From an uncultured Bryobacterales bacterium (GTDB lineage: Bacteria > Acidobacteriota > Terriglobia > Bryobacterales > UBA6623), in contig OY282420.1 of assembly GCA_958295955.1 (NCBI GenBank), positions 2,804,435-2,868,434 of the forward strand: a stretch of DNA of 64,000 nucleotides, given 5' to 3'. Shown piece by piece: positions 45,189 through 55,721 of this stretch. Below the pieces are notes generated by a model. The model was given only the letters and a program-made list of their open reading frames with translations. It had not been told where the DNA came from and searched no databases. The number at the start of each line of letters is the position of its first letter. Positions within the stretch are counted from its first letter, which is position 1. Both the position numbers and the translations under genes were made by a program.

Positions 45189-46646
45189 TTACTGCCGGGG
45201 GGCGATTCTCGGCGGGTCGCCGGTAATTTCGAACCGGGCCGTCCGCTCCGCGCATCGGGGGATGCGGTCTGCGGAGTAATAGCGCAGTCCGTATTCCGTG
45301 TGCCGCCTGACGTCTCCGATGCATAGTTGGGGCATGCGCGCGCGGTGCTCGAAGTAGAATTCGCGGGCGCCGGCGAGCCGGCTGATCGCCGGATAGGTTT
45401 CGAACTTCAACAGCGCCAGCAGCAGCGCCGCCGCCGCGGCAACCGCGGCCAGCGCGCGCAGGCCGCCGAAGCGCGCGACGGCGAACGCCGCCAAGGCGAC
45501 TGCCGCGGCGCTCGCGGCGCCGGCGGCGAGCAACTCGCCGAAGGCAAGGGACGCCCAGGCTTTGCCCAATCCGTCCGCCAGCGCCCGGGGCAGCAGCAGC
45601 GCCGCCAGGGGGATCGCCAGCAGTGAAGCCGCCGCGACGAGGGCCGCTGCGCGAGAGGGCCGGCGCACCCAGCCGACCGCCAGCAGCACCGCCAGCGGCG
45701 GCAGGGCCGGCAAAACGTACCCCGGCAGCTTGTTCACCGCAACCGAGAAAAGCAGCAGCAATCCGCCGGCCCACGCGGCCAGAAAGCGCAAGCGGCGGTC
45801 GGCGGCGATCTCGGCCGGTCGCAGCGTCGCCAGCAGCGGCGTCCAGGGCAGCAGAAACAGAGCCGTCACCGGCAGATAGAACCAGAAGGGTTGAACGTGC
45901 TCGAGCGAAGAGGTAAAAAATCGCTCGACGTGGTGCTCCCAGATAAACTCCGACCAGAACGCCTCGCCGTTCCGCGCCAGGCAGGCGCCGTACCAGGGCA
46001 AGGCGACGAGCGCGAATGGAATCAGCGTCCGCGGAGCGGCGAGGTCGAGCGCCCGGCGCGGGGTTTCCCAGAGCAGCGGCAGCAGCGCAAGAAAGGCGAT
46101 CGCCGGCGCCGCCAGCCCCTTCGACAGCACGGCGAGACCGAGCAGCGCTCCGAAGGCGGGCAGCGCCGTCCGCTTTGCCGCGGGGTTGTCGATCCAGGGC
46201 AGCAGGCAGAGCAGCGCGGCGCCGGTGAAAACGGCCAGCGGCATGTCGAACCCGCCGATATCGCTGAATGCCGTCCAGCCCGCCGACGTGGCCAGGATCG
46301 CCGCCGCGGCCCGCGCCTCCGCCGCCCCGAACCACCGGCGGACAATCCAATAAAAGAAGCCGAGAAAACCCAGGCCCAGCAGCGCCGCGGGAAGGCGCGT
46401 GAAGTCTTCGAATCCGGCCGCGTGGGCCGCGGCCCCCAGCCAGTAAAGCAGGACCGGTTTCTCGAACCACGGCTCGCCCCACAACACGGGCGTGACCCAA
46501 TCTCCGCTTGCGGCCATCTCGCGGGCGATGGAGGCGTAGCGGGGCTCGTCGGGCCCGACCAGCCCGCGCAAACCGAGCGGGGCCAGATAGAGCGCCGCCG
46601 CGCCGAGGGCGGCGCAAGCGCAGACGATCGCTTGCGAACGCTTCAC
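45189..46646 (-). CDS. Membrane glycosyltransferase, ArnT/PMT (GT39/GT83)-like
   Basis: 485 residues with ten or more transmembrane helices. The acidic first-loop motif appears as VGPDEPRYASIAREMAASGD, followed by WFEKPVLLYWLGA, both typical of ArnT-type transferases that use polyprenyl-phosphate sugars. A periplasmic C-terminal part ends in CAERTARFEITGDPPRIAPR. Transfers a sugar to lipid A, another glycolipid or a protein; acceptor unknown. Overlaps the DUF1080 gene by four bases. Confidence 0.88.
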   Translation of the reverse strand: MKRSQAIVCACAALGAAALYLAPLGLRGLVGPDEPRYASIAREMAASGDWVTPVLWGEPWFEKPVLLYWLGAAAHAAGFEDFTRLPAALLGLGFLGFFYWIVRRWFGAAEARAAAAILATSAGWTAFSDIGGFDMPLAVFTGAALLCLLPWIDNPAAKRTALPAFGALLGLAVLSKGLAAPAIAFLALLPLLWETPRRALDLAAPRTLIPFALVALPWYGACLARNGEAFWSEFIWEHHVERFFTSSLEHVQPFWFYLPVTALFLLPWTPLLATLRPAEIAADRRLRFLAAWAGGLLLLFSVAVNKLPGYVLPALPPLAVLLAVGWVRRPSRAAALVAAASLLAIPLAALLLPRALADGLGKAWASLAFGELLAAGAASAAAVALAAFAVARFGGLRALAAVAAAAALLLALLKFETYPAISRLAGAREFYFEHRARMPQLCIGDVRRHTEYGLRYYSADRIPRCAERTARFEITGDPPRIAPRQ

Positions 46647-47581
46647 TGCGTGAGGGGGGTGATGACGATGCGGCGGAACTCGACGGCGCCGTGGTCGCCC
46701 TGCAAGGTGATCGGACCGGGGCGGCCCTCGCGCCAGTCGTTGGCCATGGCGGTGAAGCCCTCCACGGTCCGGCGGTCGATCGTTTTCTTACCGTTGAGGA
46801 TGACGGTCAATTCGCGCCCCACGAGACGGATATCGAACGTTTGCCACTCGTCCGCCTTGCGGCCGGCGTTGACCTCCGGCGCGATGCGGCCGTAGAGCGC
46901 GCCGTTGCCGTGGTCGCTCGCCGGCTGCCCGTAATCGTCGAGGATTTGGATCTCGTAGCGCCCGCGCAGGCCGATCCCGCCGTTCATCTTGGGACGGACG
47001 CGGTATTCCATCTGCAGCCGGAAATTCCAGAAGCGATCTTTCGTCATCAGCATGTCGGCGCCTTTGCGGTTCTTCATCACGCCGTCTTCGACGTACCAAT
47101 CTTTTTCGCGGCCGGGGCGCAGCGTGCGCCAATGCTGCAGGCCGCTGCCGTCGAAGAGCGTCAGCGGCTCGCCTTCCCGCCACGAGCCGTCGTCCTTGTC
47201 GGCGATGACCGGCGCGCGGCGGCCGAACCAGAGCAGCGCGCCGTTTCCGCGTTGCGCAACGCCCAACAGGTTGTCTCCGTGCAGCGCGGCGGAAACCGGA
47301 GTTTTTATCGTTTCTCCGGTGCGGTTCGAACGGCGCTCCAGGTGGAAGCGCAGGTGGCCGCGTTCGATGCGCGCGTTATGGATGGCGTCGAGTTGCCCGC
47401 CGGGGCCGCCGCCGACCATCCAACCCGTAATCTTTGCCGTTCCCGCGCCGTTGACTTCGAGCCACAGGACGCGGCCGTTGTTGTCCCCGGCGGGTTCGAT
47501 CGTCCAGCGCCCGTTGAACGCTTCATTGCCGGCAAAGAGCGCGCCGGCGGCGGCAAGCAGCAAGGGAAATATGCGTCTCAT
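46643..47581 (-). CDS. DUF1080-domain (3-keto-disaccharide hydrolase-like) secreted protein
   Basis: 312 residues from the ATG beginning the signal peptide MRRIFPLLLAAAGALFA; the frame is open 17 codons earlier. After a beta-rich N-terminal part (~20-135) the DUF1080 jelly roll covers ~140-310: LTLFDGSGLQHWRTLRPGRE, YVEDGVMKNRKGADMLMTKD, GIGLRGRYEIQILDDYGQP, and EFRRIVITPL. Members bind or cleave glycosides, some as 3-keto-glycoside hydrolases; most are uncharacterised. Abundant in Acidobacteriota and Planctomycetota. Confidence 0.85.
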   Translation of the reverse strand: MRRIFPLLLAAAGALFAGNEAFNGRWTIEPAGDNNGRVLWLEVNGAGTAKITGWMVGGGPGGQLDAIHNARIERGHLRFHLERRSNRTGETIKTPVSAALHGDNLLGVAQRGNGALLWFGRRAPVIADKDDGSWREGEPLTLFDGSGLQHWRTLRPGREKDWYVEDGVMKNRKGADMLMTKDRFWNFRLQMEYRVRPKMNGGIGLRGRYEIQILDDYGQPASDHGNGALYGRIAPEVNAGRKADEWQTFDIRLVGRELTVILNGKKTIDRRTVEGFTAMANDWREGRPGPITLQGDHGAVEFRRIVITPLTQ

Positions 47582-47737
47582 GAAAACCCCGCACCATGAT
47601 AGCGCCGATGCGCCGCCGGCGGCGATCCGCAATCGGTCCGCACGCTCACGGCTTGGTTTTCATCCGTAATTTCCCGATTTCAGGTCTTGACAGAACGCGC
47701 CGCTTATAACCATAGTGATATGCGAAGGGAAGTGTCT

Positions 47738-49981
47738 ATGAAATTCGGAGCCGTTTTTCCAGCAGGAGCGCTGTTGCTGTCGGCGGCATGGGCCTTGTCC
47801 GCCAATCCGCGCGAGGCGCCGCGGTTCAGCGAACGGCAGCGTTCCTACTGGGCCTTCCAGCCGGTGGCCGCGCCGGCGATGCCGGCGGACGCCGCAGGCA
47901 ATCCGATTGACGCTTTCATCCGCGCCCGGCTGGCCGCAAAGCAACTGGAGCTTTCGCCGCGCGCAGACAAAGTCACCCTGATCCGCCGCGCGTCGTTCGA
48001 CTTGACCGGGCTGCCGCCCACGCCCGAGGAAGTCGATGCGTTCGTGCGGGACGATGCCCCCGACGCCTTCGCCAAGCTCGTGGACCGCTTGCTCGCTTCG
48101 CCGCGCTACGGCGAAAGGTGGGCGCGGCACTGGCTCGACCTGGCGCGCTATGCCGAGAGCGAGGGCTTCAAATCCGACGAGACGCGCCCGAACGCCTGGC
48201 GCTACCGCGACTACGTGATCGACGCTTTCAACTCCGACAAGCCCTATGACCGCTTCGTGCAGGAACAGATCGCCGGCGACGAGCTCTGGCCCGAAAGCGC
48301 CGAGGCGCGCGTCGCCACCGGCTTCAACCGCCACTACGCGGACGAGACCAACGCCGCCATCCTCATGCAGCGGCGCTCCGAAATCCTGCTCGATATCACT
48401 GATACGGTCGGGGCGACCTTCATGGGCCTGACCTACGGTTGCGCCAAGTGCCACGACCACAAGTTCGACCCCATCCTCCAGGCCGACTATTACCGCCTGC
48501 AGGCGTTCTTCGCCAACGTGACCGAGGACGACGAGGTCGTGCTGCTGAGCGCGGAAGAGCACGGCGAGTATCGGCGCAAGCTCGCCGCCTGGCAAGAGGC
48601 GACCGCGGAAATCCGCGCCGAGATGCAGGAGTTGTTGGCGGAAAAACGCGAGGAGACCCAGCGCGATCAAATCCATCGCCGGGCCGCCGAGACGCAGGCC
48701 GCCTACGCCAAGCCCCCCGAGCAGCGGACGATGTACGAACGGCTGATGCTGCAGAAACATCAGTGGGCGCTGCGCTACTTCACCGACGAAAAGCTGGCCG
48801 CGTCGCTGAAAGACGAGAAGAAGGCGCGGTACAAGCAATTGGAGCAGGAGTTGGCCAAGTTCGCGCCGCAGCACCCCGGCGATCTCCCGCTCGGCAGCGG
48901 CTTGGCCGAGTTGGGTCCCGAGGCGCCGCCCACGCACGTACTCTCGCTGGCGAACTTCTTGGCGCCGCAGCAGGAAGTTCAACCGGGTTTCCCGTCCATT
49001 CTCGATGCGGCGCCCGCCCGTTATTCCCCGCCCGCGAACGGCAAGACATCGGGGCGCCGCACCGCCCTGGCGCTGTGGCTTACCGACCCGGACAACCCGC
49101 TGACGGGCCGCGTCATGGTCAACCGTTTGTGGCACTACCACTTCGGCCAAGGGATTGTGCGCACGCCCAGCGATTTCGGACTGATGGGCGAGCGGCCGAC
49201 GCATCCCGAATTGCTCGATTACCTGACCAAGGAGTTCGTCGGCAACGGCTGGAGCCTGAAGCGCATGCACCGGCTGATCATGAACTCCGAGGCGTATCGG
49301 CAGGCGTCCGCTCACGTGGCGGCCGCGGCGCAGGCGGACCCGTTCAACAAGCTGTTGTGGCGCTTTCCGCCGCAGCGGCTCGAGGGCGAGGCGGTCCGCG
49401 ACTCGATGCTGGCGGTAGCGGGCAAGCTCAATACCCAAATGGGCGGGCCGAGCGTCTTTCCGACCCTGCCCGCAGGCGCCGCCGAGCCCCGCGGCGGTTG
49501 GCATACCTCGCCATCGGAGGCGGAGCAGAACCGGCGCAGCATCTACATCTTCGTGCGGCGCAACGCGCGTTACCCGATGCTCGAGTCGTTCGATATGCCG
49601 GATACGCACGAAGCGTGCGCGCGGCGCAATACGACGACTTCGGCGCCGCAAGCCCTGGCGCTGCTCAACAGCCGGCATACGGTCGCCTGGGCCAAGGGAT
49701 TCGCCGGGCGCGTCGTCGCGCGGGCCGGCGCCGACAGGGCAAGGCAGGTGGAGGAAGCGTACCGCCTCGCCTATTCCCGCCCGCCGGACGCCTGGGAGCG
49801 CGACACGGCGCTGACCTTTTTCGACAAACAGAGCCGGATCATCGCCGAGCGCGCGGCGGCCGGCGAGACGATCGCCGCCCCCGAACGGCTGCCCGCCGGC
49901 ATGAGCCGCGAGCACGGCGCCGCCCTCACTGACTTCTGCCACGCGCTGCTCAACTCGAACGAGTTTGTCTATCGCAACTGA
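47738..49981 (+). CDS. DUF1549/DUF1553 (PSCyt2-PSD1) secreted protein with one haem-binding-like CxxCH motif
   Basis: 747 residues from the ATG at 47738 (AAGGGA eight bases before). Signal peptide, then DUF1549 (~35-245: IDAFIRARLAAKQLELSPRA, RASFDLTGLPPTPEEVDAFV, LVDRLLASPRYGERWARHWL, and the CAKCHDHKFDPI motif), a coiled-coil linker (~270-380), and DUF1553 (~440-720: NPLTGRVMVNRLWHYHFGQG, TPSDFGLMGERPTHPELLDY). No free-standing cytochrome domain is present. Function unknown; the pair with a DUF1501 gene 11 bases downstream is almost universal in the family and suggests one envelope complex. Confidence 0.92.
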   Translation: MKFGAVFPAGALLLSAAWALSANPREAPRFSERQRSYWAFQPVAAPAMPADAAGNPIDAFIRARLAAKQLELSPRADKVTLIRRASFDLTGLPPTPEEVDAFVRDDAPDAFAKLVDRLLASPRYGERWARHWLDLARYAESEGFKSDETRPNAWRYRDYVIDAFNSDKPYDRFVQEQIAGDELWPESAEARVATGFNRHYADETNAAILMQRRSEILLDITDTVGATFMGLTYGCAKCHDHKFDPILQADYYRLQAFFANVTEDDEVVLLSAEEHGEYRRKLAAWQEATAEIRAEMQELLAEKREETQRDQIHRRAAETQAAYAKPPEQRTMYERLMLQKHQWALRYFTDEKLAASLKDEKKARYKQLEQELAKFAPQHPGDLPLGSGLAELGPEAPPTHVLSLANFLAPQQEVQPGFPSILDAAPARYSPPANGKTSGRRTALALWLTDPDNPLTGRVMVNRLWHYHFGQGIVRTPSDFGLMGERPTHPELLDYLTKEFVGNGWSLKRMHRLIMNSEAYRQASAHVAAAAQADPFNKLLWRFPPQRLEGEAVRDSMLAVAGKLNTQMGGPSVFPTLPAGAAEPRGGWHTSPSEAEQNRRSIYIFVRRNARYPMLESFDMPDTHEACARRNTTTSAPQALALLNSRHTVAWAKGFAGRVVARAGADRARQVEEAYRLAYSRPPDAWERDTALTFFDKQSRIIAERAAAGETIAAPERLPAGMSREHGAALTDFCHALLNSNEFVYRN

Positions 49982-49992
49982 AGGAGACGCCC

Positions 49993-51411
<1,419 letters not shown>

Positions 51412-51448
51412 CGCGCCGCCGGATCGTTTCCCGGCAGCGATACCCGAT

Positions 51449-53038
51449 ATGCAGATGAGCGCGCCCGGTTCCGGGAACCTCTACGAAAAATCCATCGGCG
51501 CGGCCGTCCGGCGCATCGAGCCGGCCAAGCCGCGCCTCTCGGCCGGCATCGTTCCCTATCGCTTCAACGCCGCCGGCGAGCTTGAAATCTACTGGGTGCG
51601 GCGGTCGAAGAAGCTGCGCTTCATGGGCGGCTGGCATGCCTTCCCCGGCGGGCGCTTGGCGGATTCCGACGCGGCCGTCCCGCAGGCCGGGGAGCTTCCC
51701 GATGCGCAGATTTATCGCCGCTCCGGTCCGGCGGCGGCCCATCCGTCATGCGCGCTCCGCGAGCTTTTCGAAGAAACGGGCTTGCTCGCCGTACGCGGCC
51801 GCCTGCCGCCGGCCGCCGGCCTTGACGCCGCCCGAGAAAAACTGCTCGCGGACGGCCTGGATTTCGCCGCGTGGCTCAAGGAGCATTCCCTGCATCTGGA
51901 TCGCTCGCGCTTGCGCTACGCCGGGCGCTGGGTAACGCCGCCGTTGTCGCGGATGCGCTTCGATGCGACGTTTTTCCTGCTGGAGTGGCCGCTCGAAGAA
52001 ACACTGCAGCCGACCGTCATTCCCGGCGAGCTGGTCTTCGGCGAATGGGCGCGGCCCGCGGTCGCCGTAAGCCGCTGGGCGGCGGGCGAAGCGCTGCTCG
52101 CGCAGCCGACGCTCCAGACCTTGCGCATCCTCGCCGCGCACGGCGTGGAAAACGGACTGCCGCGCTTGGCCGAATTTCACGGCCGCGAGCCCGATGCGCC
52201 GAAAGCGATCGAGTTCCGTCCGGCAATTCGCGTCATTCCCCTGGCTGCGCCGACGCTCCCGCCCGCGACGCACACCAACGCTCTGCTGGTCGGAGACAAA
52301 GACCTCGCGCTGATCGACCCGGGCTCGCCCTGGGACGATCAACTCGGCCCTTTGCGCGAGATCGTCGATGCGGTCATCGGCGAGACGGGCGGGCGCTTGA
52401 CCGCAATCTGGCTCACGCATCACCACGGCGACCACGTCGGCGGCGTGGAGTGGATGCGCCGTGTCTATAACGTGCCGGTCGCCGCTCATGCGGAGTCCGC
52501 CGCCAAGCTCGCCGCGCGCGGGATTACGGTTCAGCGCCGGCTTGCCGACGGGGAAATCCTGGCGCTTGCGGGTCCGAGCGGCCTGCGCTTCCGCGTGCTC
52601 CATTCGCCGGGCCATGCCCGGGGGCACCTGTGTTTTTACGAAGAAACCCAACGCGCGCTCATCGGCGGGGACATGGTCGCCGGCGCAAGCACGATCGTAA
52701 TCGACCCGCCCGAAGGCAACATGGGCGATTTTCTGTCTTCGCTCGAACGTCTCGCGGCGCTCGACGCGGATGTCCTGCTGCCGGGGCACGGCACGATGAT
52801 TCGCGAGCCCGCGCGCCTGCTCGACAAGACCCGCCAACACCGGCTCATGCGCGAGGACAGGATTCTCGAGGCTTGGCGGTCCGGCAAGCGGACGCCCGAG
52901 GCGATCGTCGCCGCGGTTTACGAGCGGACGGCGCCCGAGGCGCGTCCGCTTGCGGCGCGGCAGGTCTTGGCGCATCTCGAGCGCTTGAGCGCAACGGGCC
53001 GCATCGACGGTTTCCACCCGCGCCGCCCGCTGTTATGA
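51449..53038 (+). CDS. Nudix - metallo-beta-lactamase fusion protein
   Basis: 529 residues with two hydrolase domains. N-terminal Nudix-like domain (~30-250): GWHAFPGGRLAD and, after an insertion of about 33 residues, ALRELFEETGLL (104-113), so the box is split but the REXXEE core is kept. C-terminal metallo-beta-lactamase domain (~260-450): zinc motif HHHGDHVGG from ~324, HSPGHARGHLCFY, GGDMVAG, LLPGHG, and a LACTB2-like winged end. Possible nucleotide or CoA-related cleavage followed by thioester or ester hydrolysis; not assigned. Start at 51449 or the ATG two codons later. Confidence 0.85.
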   Translation: MQMSAPGSGNLYEKSIGAAVRRIEPAKPRLSAGIVPYRFNAAGELEIYWVRRSKKLRFMGGWHAFPGGRLADSDAAVPQAGELPDAQIYRRSGPAAAHPSCALRELFEETGLLAVRGRLPPAAGLDAAREKLLADGLDFAAWLKEHSLHLDRSRLRYAGRWVTPPLSRMRFDATFFLLEWPLEETLQPTVIPGELVFGEWARPAVAVSRWAAGEALLAQPTLQTLRILAAHGVENGLPRLAEFHGREPDAPKAIEFRPAIRVIPLAAPTLPPATHTNALLVGDKDLALIDPGSPWDDQLGPLREIVDAVIGETGGRLTAIWLTHHHGDHVGGVEWMRRVYNVPVAAHAESAAKLAARGITVQRRLADGEILALAGPSGLRFRVLHSPGHARGHLCFYEETQRALIGGDMVAGASTIVIDPPEGNMGDFLSSLERLAALDADVLLPGHGTMIREPARLLDKTRQHRLMREDRILEAWRSGKRTPEAIVAAVYERTAPEARPLAARQVLAHLERLSATGRIDGFHPRRPLL

Positions 53039-53062
53039 TGGAGCGGCAAAGTAGAGATTCTC

Positions 53063-53221
53063 GTGAGTAAGCTTTCCCTGCTGGCGGAGTTCGCGTTCTT
53101 CTTGCGCGAGCACAAGAAACTGTGGCTGCTGCCGATTTTCGTCGTGCTGTGCCTGCTCGGGGCTTTGCTGGTCGCGGTGGAGGGCTCCGCGCTCTCGCCC
53201 TTCATTTACACGGTCTTTTAA
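53063..53221 (+). CDS. DUF5989-family small membrane protein
   Basis: 52 residues from a GTG start. SKLSLLAEFAFFLREHKKLW leads into one transmembrane helix (LLPIFVVLCLLGALLVAVEG) and ends in LSPFIYTVF, the exact pattern of the DUF5989 family, which usually lies between an SxtJ-like membrane protein and a carbamoyltransferase. Neither is present here. Too short for most gene callers. Lies 24 bases after the Nudix-MBL gene. Function unknown. Confidence 0.8.
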   Translation: MSKLSLLAEFAFFLREHKKLWLLPIFVVLCLLGALLVAVEGSALSPFIYTVF

Positions 53222-53271
53222 GGGCGCTTGCACGGCCTTCAAGCGCGGTTTGCGCGCCGGCCTGCGGCCGT

Positions 53272-53676
53272 TCAGTGGCGGTGCGCCCTGGCTTCCCGCT
53301 TCTTGCGCCGCTCTTCGAGTATCTGCGCGTACTTGCCGCCCTGCGCTTCGTCGAGCACCGCCATCACCCGCTCCGCGCGCTCGCTGCGGATGGCTGCGAA
53401 CTCGGGCTCCATCGCGTCGCGGACGGAGTGAAACCGCTCGCCGATTTCATCCACGATGACTTCGATCTTGCCCCGCTGGTCCTGATTCAGGTTCAGGTCG
53501 GCGGTCAGTTCTTGCAGCAGGCGGGCGCGGTACTCCTCCGGCGACAGCCCGCGGTTGGTCGCCTGCGCGATCTTCAGCGAATAGAAGCGGGTCGCCGCGA
53601 AGCCGAATACCGCGCCGGCCAGAAAGACCAGCGCGATGTACATCGCCGCGGTCCGTTTCGGCTGTCCGTTTCTCAC
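53272..53676 (-). CDS. Periplasmic Spy/CpxP-like stress protein (LTxxQ type)
   Basis: 134 residues from a GTG that overlaps the upstream stop as GTGA. One N-terminal hydrophobic helix (AAMYIALVFLAGAVFGFAAT) anchors or exports it; the rest is helical and charged with the LTADLNLNQDQRGKIEVIVD segment and the later RERRKKREARAHRH-like basic end, recalling the LTxxQ helices of Spy/CpxP/heavy-metal resistance proteins. Third gene after the sigma and anti-sigma genes, so probably part of the same envelope-stress unit. Confidence 0.7.
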   Translation of the reverse strand: MRNGQPKRTAAMYIALVFLAGAVFGFAATRFYSLKIAQATNRGLSPEEYRARLLQELTADLNLNQDQRGKIEVIVDEIGERFHSVRDAMEPEFAAIRSERAERVMAVLDEAQGGKYAQILEERRKKREARAHRH

Positions 53677-54047
53677 CTGTTGTTCTCCGCGAGTTGCCAC
53701 AAGGCTCTGTCGTGCTCGTCCATCGAGTCGAGCGTCAGAACGTCCACGTAGCTGGATTCGAGAACGGCCGATTCGTTCGGCTGCCCGTATGGGAACCACA
53801 GCGAGGCGATCAGCAGCGCCGCGAAGGCGACGGCCGCGAGCGCGAGGCGGGGCGACCAGGCCGCCAGGTACGTAAGCCAACTGACCGGCCTGCGCGATTC
53901 GATCTTCGCCCACAGCAGGGGCAGAAATTCGGGCGAGGGCCGGAACTCGCCGAGAGCGGCGCGGTAAGCCGCGAACATGCGGTCGAGAAATTCATCGCCC
54001 CTGCGCATCTTGCCCATGCCGTCCTCTCGGAGTCTATCAGATTTCAT
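53673..54047 (-). CDS. Putative anti-sigma factor (single-pass)
   Basis: 124 residues. The ATG at 54047 overlaps the end of the ECF sigma gene by 11 bases. Cytoplasmic N-terminal part (~1-65: GDEFLDRMFAAYRAALGEF, LLWAKIESRRPVSWLTYLAA), then one transmembrane helix (~70-92: LALAAVAFAALLIASLWF) and a short periplasmic tail. No zinc-type anti-sigma motif (HxxxCxxC) is seen. The call rests on position directly behind a sigma factor and on topology. Confidence 0.65.
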   Translation of the reverse strand: MKSDRLREDGMGKMRRGDEFLDRMFAAYRAALGEFRPSPEFLPLLWAKIESRRPVSWLTYLAAWSPRLALAAVAFAALLIASLWFPYGQPNESAVLESSYVDVLTLDSMDEHDRALWQLAENNR

Positions 54048-54612
54048 GATTCTGCGCCATCTCATTGTACGCCTCCAAAACACGTTTTCGCGCCCGGAAC
54101 AAGCGGACTTTCAAGGCGTTCGTGTTGACCTCGTAAATCCCGCTCAATTCCTTCAGCGACAGTCCTTGCACCTCCTTGAGCGTCAGCAGCGCCCGGTCTT
54201 CTGCGGACACGCGGTCCAGCAGAATGTCGAGCAACTCCTTGACGCTCTCTTTCTCCTTTTCATCCAGCGCTCTCTTGCCGCTGAGGGCTACGTCGGCGGC
54301 CACCACCTGCTCCTCGCTCAAATCGGCCATTCTGACATCCATCACCCGCCGCTTCTTGCGTAAATAGTCGTAGCAGGCGTTGATCGTCAACCGATAGAGC
54401 CAAGGCTCGAAAACCTGCGGCGCCCTGAGTTGCTTCAGCGAGAAGTACAGCCGGACAAAAACTTCCTGTCCGACGTCTTCCACGTCGTCCCCGCGACCGA
54501 TCATCCGATAGACCGTACCGAGTATCCGTTTCCGGTAGGCCAGGACAATCGTATTGAACGCCGCGTCGTCGCCGGACTGGGCGCGTTCAATCGTCTCGGG
54601 TTCGACCAGCAT
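54037..54612 (-). CDS. ECF-type RNA polymerase sigma factor
   Basis: 191 residues with sigma region 2 (~20-90: YRKRILGTVYRMIGRGDDVE, DVGQEVFVRLYFSL, LYRLTINACYDYLRKKRR) and region 4 (~125-185: LLTLKEVQGLSLKELSGIYE, VNTNALKVRLFRARKRVLEA). The linker between them is long and charged. Directs polymerase to envelope-stress or similar promoters; its targets are unknown. Followed by the overlapping putative anti-sigma gene. Confidence 0.93.
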   Translation of the reverse strand: MLVEPETIERAQSGDDAAFNTIVLAYRKRILGTVYRMIGRGDDVEDVGQEVFVRLYFSLKQLRAPQVFEPWLYRLTINACYDYLRKKRRVMDVRMADLSEEQVVAADVALSGKRALDEKEKESVKELLDILLDRVSAEDRALLTLKEVQGLSLKELSGIYEVNTNALKVRLFRARKRVLEAYNEMAQNHEI

Positions 54613-54685
54613 TCAGGGATAGCCGCCTGCCGGAGCGCCCATTAATTTTTCCTTGAAGGATAAGGCGCGGCAGCAGAGAATCAGG

Positions 54686-55414
54686 TTACGACATTTCAGT
54701 TCCGCCGGGGGCGTTTTCGGCTTGGAGCGCGGCCAACTCGGCCAGACTCAGCCGCCCGGTATAGACGGCCATGCCCAAAGCGGCGTGGATGCCGAGTCGC
54801 TGCAAGACGCGGATCTCCTCGATGGCCGCAATGCCGCCGGCCGCGGTGATCTCGTGGTCCGTCGCTTGGCGCAAACGGCGGTACCAATCGAGGTCCGTTC
54901 CTGCCAGCATTCCTTCCTTGTCGACGTAGGTGCAGAGGAAACCGCCGCAGTAGGGCTCGAGGCGCGAAACGACGCGCTCGGCGGTCAAGTCGGTCGATTC
55001 CCGCCAGCCTTCGATGACGATCCGGCCGCCTTTCGAGTCGAGCGCCAGAAGTATCCGCTCCGAGCCGATTTCTTGCTTGAGGCGGCGCAGAAAGGGTTCG
55101 TTCAAAGCGCCGTCCTTGTACGCCGCCGTGCCCACGATGACTTTCTCCGCGCCGGCGTCGAGCAAGCCGCGGGCGCGCTCGATGCTGCGCACGCCGCCGC
55201 CGACCCGGGTGCGCGCCGCCGCGGCCAGACGGCGCACCGCAGCGAGGTTGGAGCCCCGGCCCAGCGCCTGGTCGAGGTCGATAATCTGGATTACGGGGAA
55301 AGCCGCAAAGCGCCGCAGCATGACCTCGGGCGCCTCGCCTTCGAGCGCCTTCTCTCTGCCTTGCACGAGCTGGACGACCTTGCCGTCCATCAGGTCGATG
55401 CAGGGGATAATCAT
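54686..55414 (-). CDS. hisA: HisA-type phosphoribosylformimino-AICAR isomerase
   Basis: 242 residues, a TIM barrel that performs the Amadori-type step of histidine synthesis. Catalytic Asp in MIIPCIDLMDGKVVQLVQG (residue 7) and the second Asp in ALDSKGGRIVIEGW (~130); phosphate loops VGGGVRSIERARGLL with GTAAYKDGALN, and TAAGGIAAIEEIRVLQ. No other his gene lies next to it. The ATG at 55414 is preceded by CTGCCG and has no strong ribosome-binding site. Confidence 0.9.
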   Translation of the reverse strand: MIIPCIDLMDGKVVQLVQGREKALEGEAPEVMLRRFAAFPVIQIIDLDQALGRGSNLAAVRRLAAAARTRVGGGVRSIERARGLLDAGAEKVIVGTAAYKDGALNEPFLRRLKQEIGSERILLALDSKGGRIVIEGWRESTDLTAERVVSRLEPYCGGFLCTYVDKEGMLAGTDLDWYRRLRQATDHEITAAGGIAAIEEIRVLQRLGIHAALGMAVYTGRLSLAELAALQAENAPGGTEMS

Positions 55415-55635
55415 TTCTGCGCCGCGCGGCAGCTTTCAGGTTAACCTCTCGCCGGCTTCTTGTGCGCTGCCGGCGACGGATTTATGAGCAGGGGGGCAGG
55501 GGGCGGCGGAATGGCCTTCCCTGGAGTCGATTCGCAGCCGCCGCCGAGGATGCGCCGGCGCAGGGCCAAGACGGCCTTGGCGGGCGGTTTGTCTGCGGGA
55601 AATTTTGCGGATTGAGTTTTTTTTCCGTTTGGTTG

Positions 55636-55664
55636 TTGCGTTGACGGGGGGATTGTTTTATGCT
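55636..55664 (+). promoter_or_regulatory. Promoter-like element P1 upstream of secreted paralog 1
   Basis: TTGCGT, 17 bases, TATGCT. The same element with 18-base spacing occurs at 58551-58580 before paralog 2. The rest of the 55415-55844 gap is leader DNA with runs of A (55691-55708) and holds no gene. Confidence 0.45.
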
Positions 55665-55721
55665 GCGGGTGTTGACGTGGGCGCGGGGCGAAAAAAAATC
55701 TGAAAAAAGTTCTGCGGGCGG

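Noticed and set aside
47683-47706. TTGACA with TATAAC in front of the DUF1549/DUF1553 gene as a promoter
   Set aside because: The spacing is only 12 bases; an alternative CATAGT at 18 bases is weak, so the promoter is left uncalled.
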